Shown in pieces: positions 63,323 through 64,000 of a DNA stretch of 64,000 nt. The stretch spans positions 183,925 to 247,924 of the forward strand of contig NW_008806291.1 in the NCBI RefSeq assembly GCF_000400465.1, given 5' to 3'. Numbering within the stretch: the stretch's first letter is position 1; every line of letters starts with the position of its first letter. The notes below the pieces were generated by a model. The model searched no databases. It was given only the letters and a program-made list of their open reading frames with translations, and was not told the DNA's origin. The DNA is from Wallemia ichthyophaga EXF-994 (lineage: Eukaryota; Basidiomycota; Wallemiomycetes; Wallemiales; Wallemiaceae). A program made the translations under genes and the position numbers.

Positions 63323-63469
63323 ATGAAGCTTTCACTCTCTTTGATCGCCGTTCTTATTGGGCTCCCTGTAATATTTAGAACTTGCTGCACAAAGCCAGTT
63401 TCAACAAGCATATCTCTTAAGCTCTTCTCAATACTATGTATATTACGATGCGAAATAGTACGCTTTTAA
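63323..63469 (+). CDS. Small ORF with signal peptide, 48 aa (possibly first exon of a decayed secreted-protein gene)
   Basis: MKLSLSLIAVLIGLPVIFRT is a good secretory signal, followed by CCTKPVSTSIS and a short Cys-containing end. It has a TATA-like TTTATAAG about 55 bases upstream and an A-rich leader, as in the two His-rich genes. A GTAATA after the signal peptide might be a donor, but no partner exon was found. Coding status is unproven. Confidence 0.35.
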   Translation: MKLSLSLIAVLIGLPVIFRTCCTKPVSTSISLKLFSILCILRCEIVRF

Positions 63470-63559
63470 ATCTTTAGGGGCAAAATCAACACAATGCAAA
63501 TTTCAGAATGGGAGATCAATCATTACATGGAGTTTATCGCGAGGAACACAAGTAACACC

Positions 63560-63655
63560 TCAGATAAGTGGTATTGGAGTGCAGTTGATACCAAAATGCC
63601 CATAATCATTCACATTCTTACAACAGGCAGGGTTGTTCTTGCACTCATTTTTGGG
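63560..63655 (-). pseudogene. Hydrophobin C-terminal exon, fragment B
   Basis: The - strand exon after an acceptor with branch-like CTGAC (AACTGACAG) reads PKNECKNNPACCKNVNDYGH then FGINCTPIPLI-stop. This is the class I hydrophobin end: C-x5-CC, ~10 residues with G, then G-x-N-C-x-P-I. The four Cys are at the right spacing. Upstream exons with the first four Cys could not be found in the remaining 345 bases; one may lie beyond the window or be lost. Together with fragment A it suggests a hydrophobin-rich, fast-changing region. Confidence 0.5.
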
Positions 63656-64000
63656 CTGTCAGTTGCGACGTGAAGCTAAGATATTCCTCCCGGTGCAATC
63701 ACTCAGAATGGTGAGGAAACTCTTGAGCAGAACGGCCAGAACGATGAAGAAGTGTAAGGTCATTCACAGCAATAGCGCTACTTCCAGCTGCTATGTTGAC
63801 GGATCTCCAAAAATCGTATGATGTCGAAGATCGTATGATTCTAGCAACGGCCTTATTAAACACGCAAATCAAACACTGTCGAAACCATCCGTGATCATCA
63901 ACGATTCAAATGCTAGAGAAGATGCCAGAATACACCTCACTCAATCCTCAAACGAAACAATATAGTTTCTATGGCCCACTCTGTTAGGTGACGAGACCAC
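63656..64000. other. Right edge of the window, no supported gene
   Basis: May contain 5' exons of the hydrophobin-like gene on the - strand (for example around 63700), but none could be defined. Confidence 0.4.

Noticed and set aside
1-64000. tRNA, rRNA or other structural RNA genes
   Set aside because: I looked by eye for GGTTCGA/GGTTCAA T-loops with flanking arms and saw none convincing; a tRNAscan/Infernal run would settle it.

Overview
The window is eukaryotic nuclear DNA from a fungus, most likely a basidiomycete with a very compact genome. A Wallemia-like yeast is my guess from gene content and layout, not something proven here. Genes carry many 40-60 bp introns, mostly with GTGAGT/GTATGT/GTGGGT donors. 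Intergenic gaps are tens of bases, both strands are used equally, and the products are fungal or eukaryotic orthologues: STT3, LCB1, MPS1, COX9, cyclin H, Sds3, YEATS, prefoldin 3, CRIPT, class II aldolase. All exon models below were built by eye from splice signals and family conservation.

Layout. 1-4.9 kb: C-terminus of a PWWP (BRPF/Nto1-like) gene cut by the left edge, RCC1-like ATS1, mitochondrial EF-Ts, a drug/metabolite transporter. 5-7.6 kb: a tandem pair of histidine-rich secreted proteins with signal peptides, KR-punctuated His repeats and GPI-type tails; this is the most unusual locus. 7.7-26.2 kb: dense housekeeping block (SMYD, STT3, PDI, BTB-like, fumarate reductase-cytochrome b5, nucleotide-sugar transporter, MCUR1/Fmp32, an unknown membrane protein, YEATS, a tiny Bet1/Sft1 SNARE, a Doa4-like deubiquitinase, COX9). 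26.2-29 kb: sparse stretch with a broken copy of part of the next gene (a methyltransferase) and a possible retroelement relic. 29-39.9 kb: MPS1 kinase, an AlkB-like protein lacking its catalytic residues, prefoldin 3, an EI24/Rrt8-like membrane protein, GH15 glycosidase with a 9-nt exon, an HSF-type factor, a LisH protein. 39.9-45.2 kb: gene-poor, holding decayed F-box/LRR-like genes. 45.2-58.7 kb: thioredoxin, aldolase, Sds3, PNPO, a small membrane protein, CRIPT, cyclin H, an alpha/beta hydrolase, two low-complexity proteins, LCB1. 58.7-64 kb: sparse again, with an MFS permease, hydrophobin-like remnants and an orphan ORF.

Themes. Secretory-pathway functions recur: STT3 next to PDI, the sugar transporter, the SNARE, LCB1 and the GPI-type proteins. 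The strongest architectural signal is nine head-to-head gene pairs whose start codons lie -7 to +60 bp apart, six of them at 36-44 bp, so these genes must share tiny bidirectional promoters or have 5' ends inside each other.
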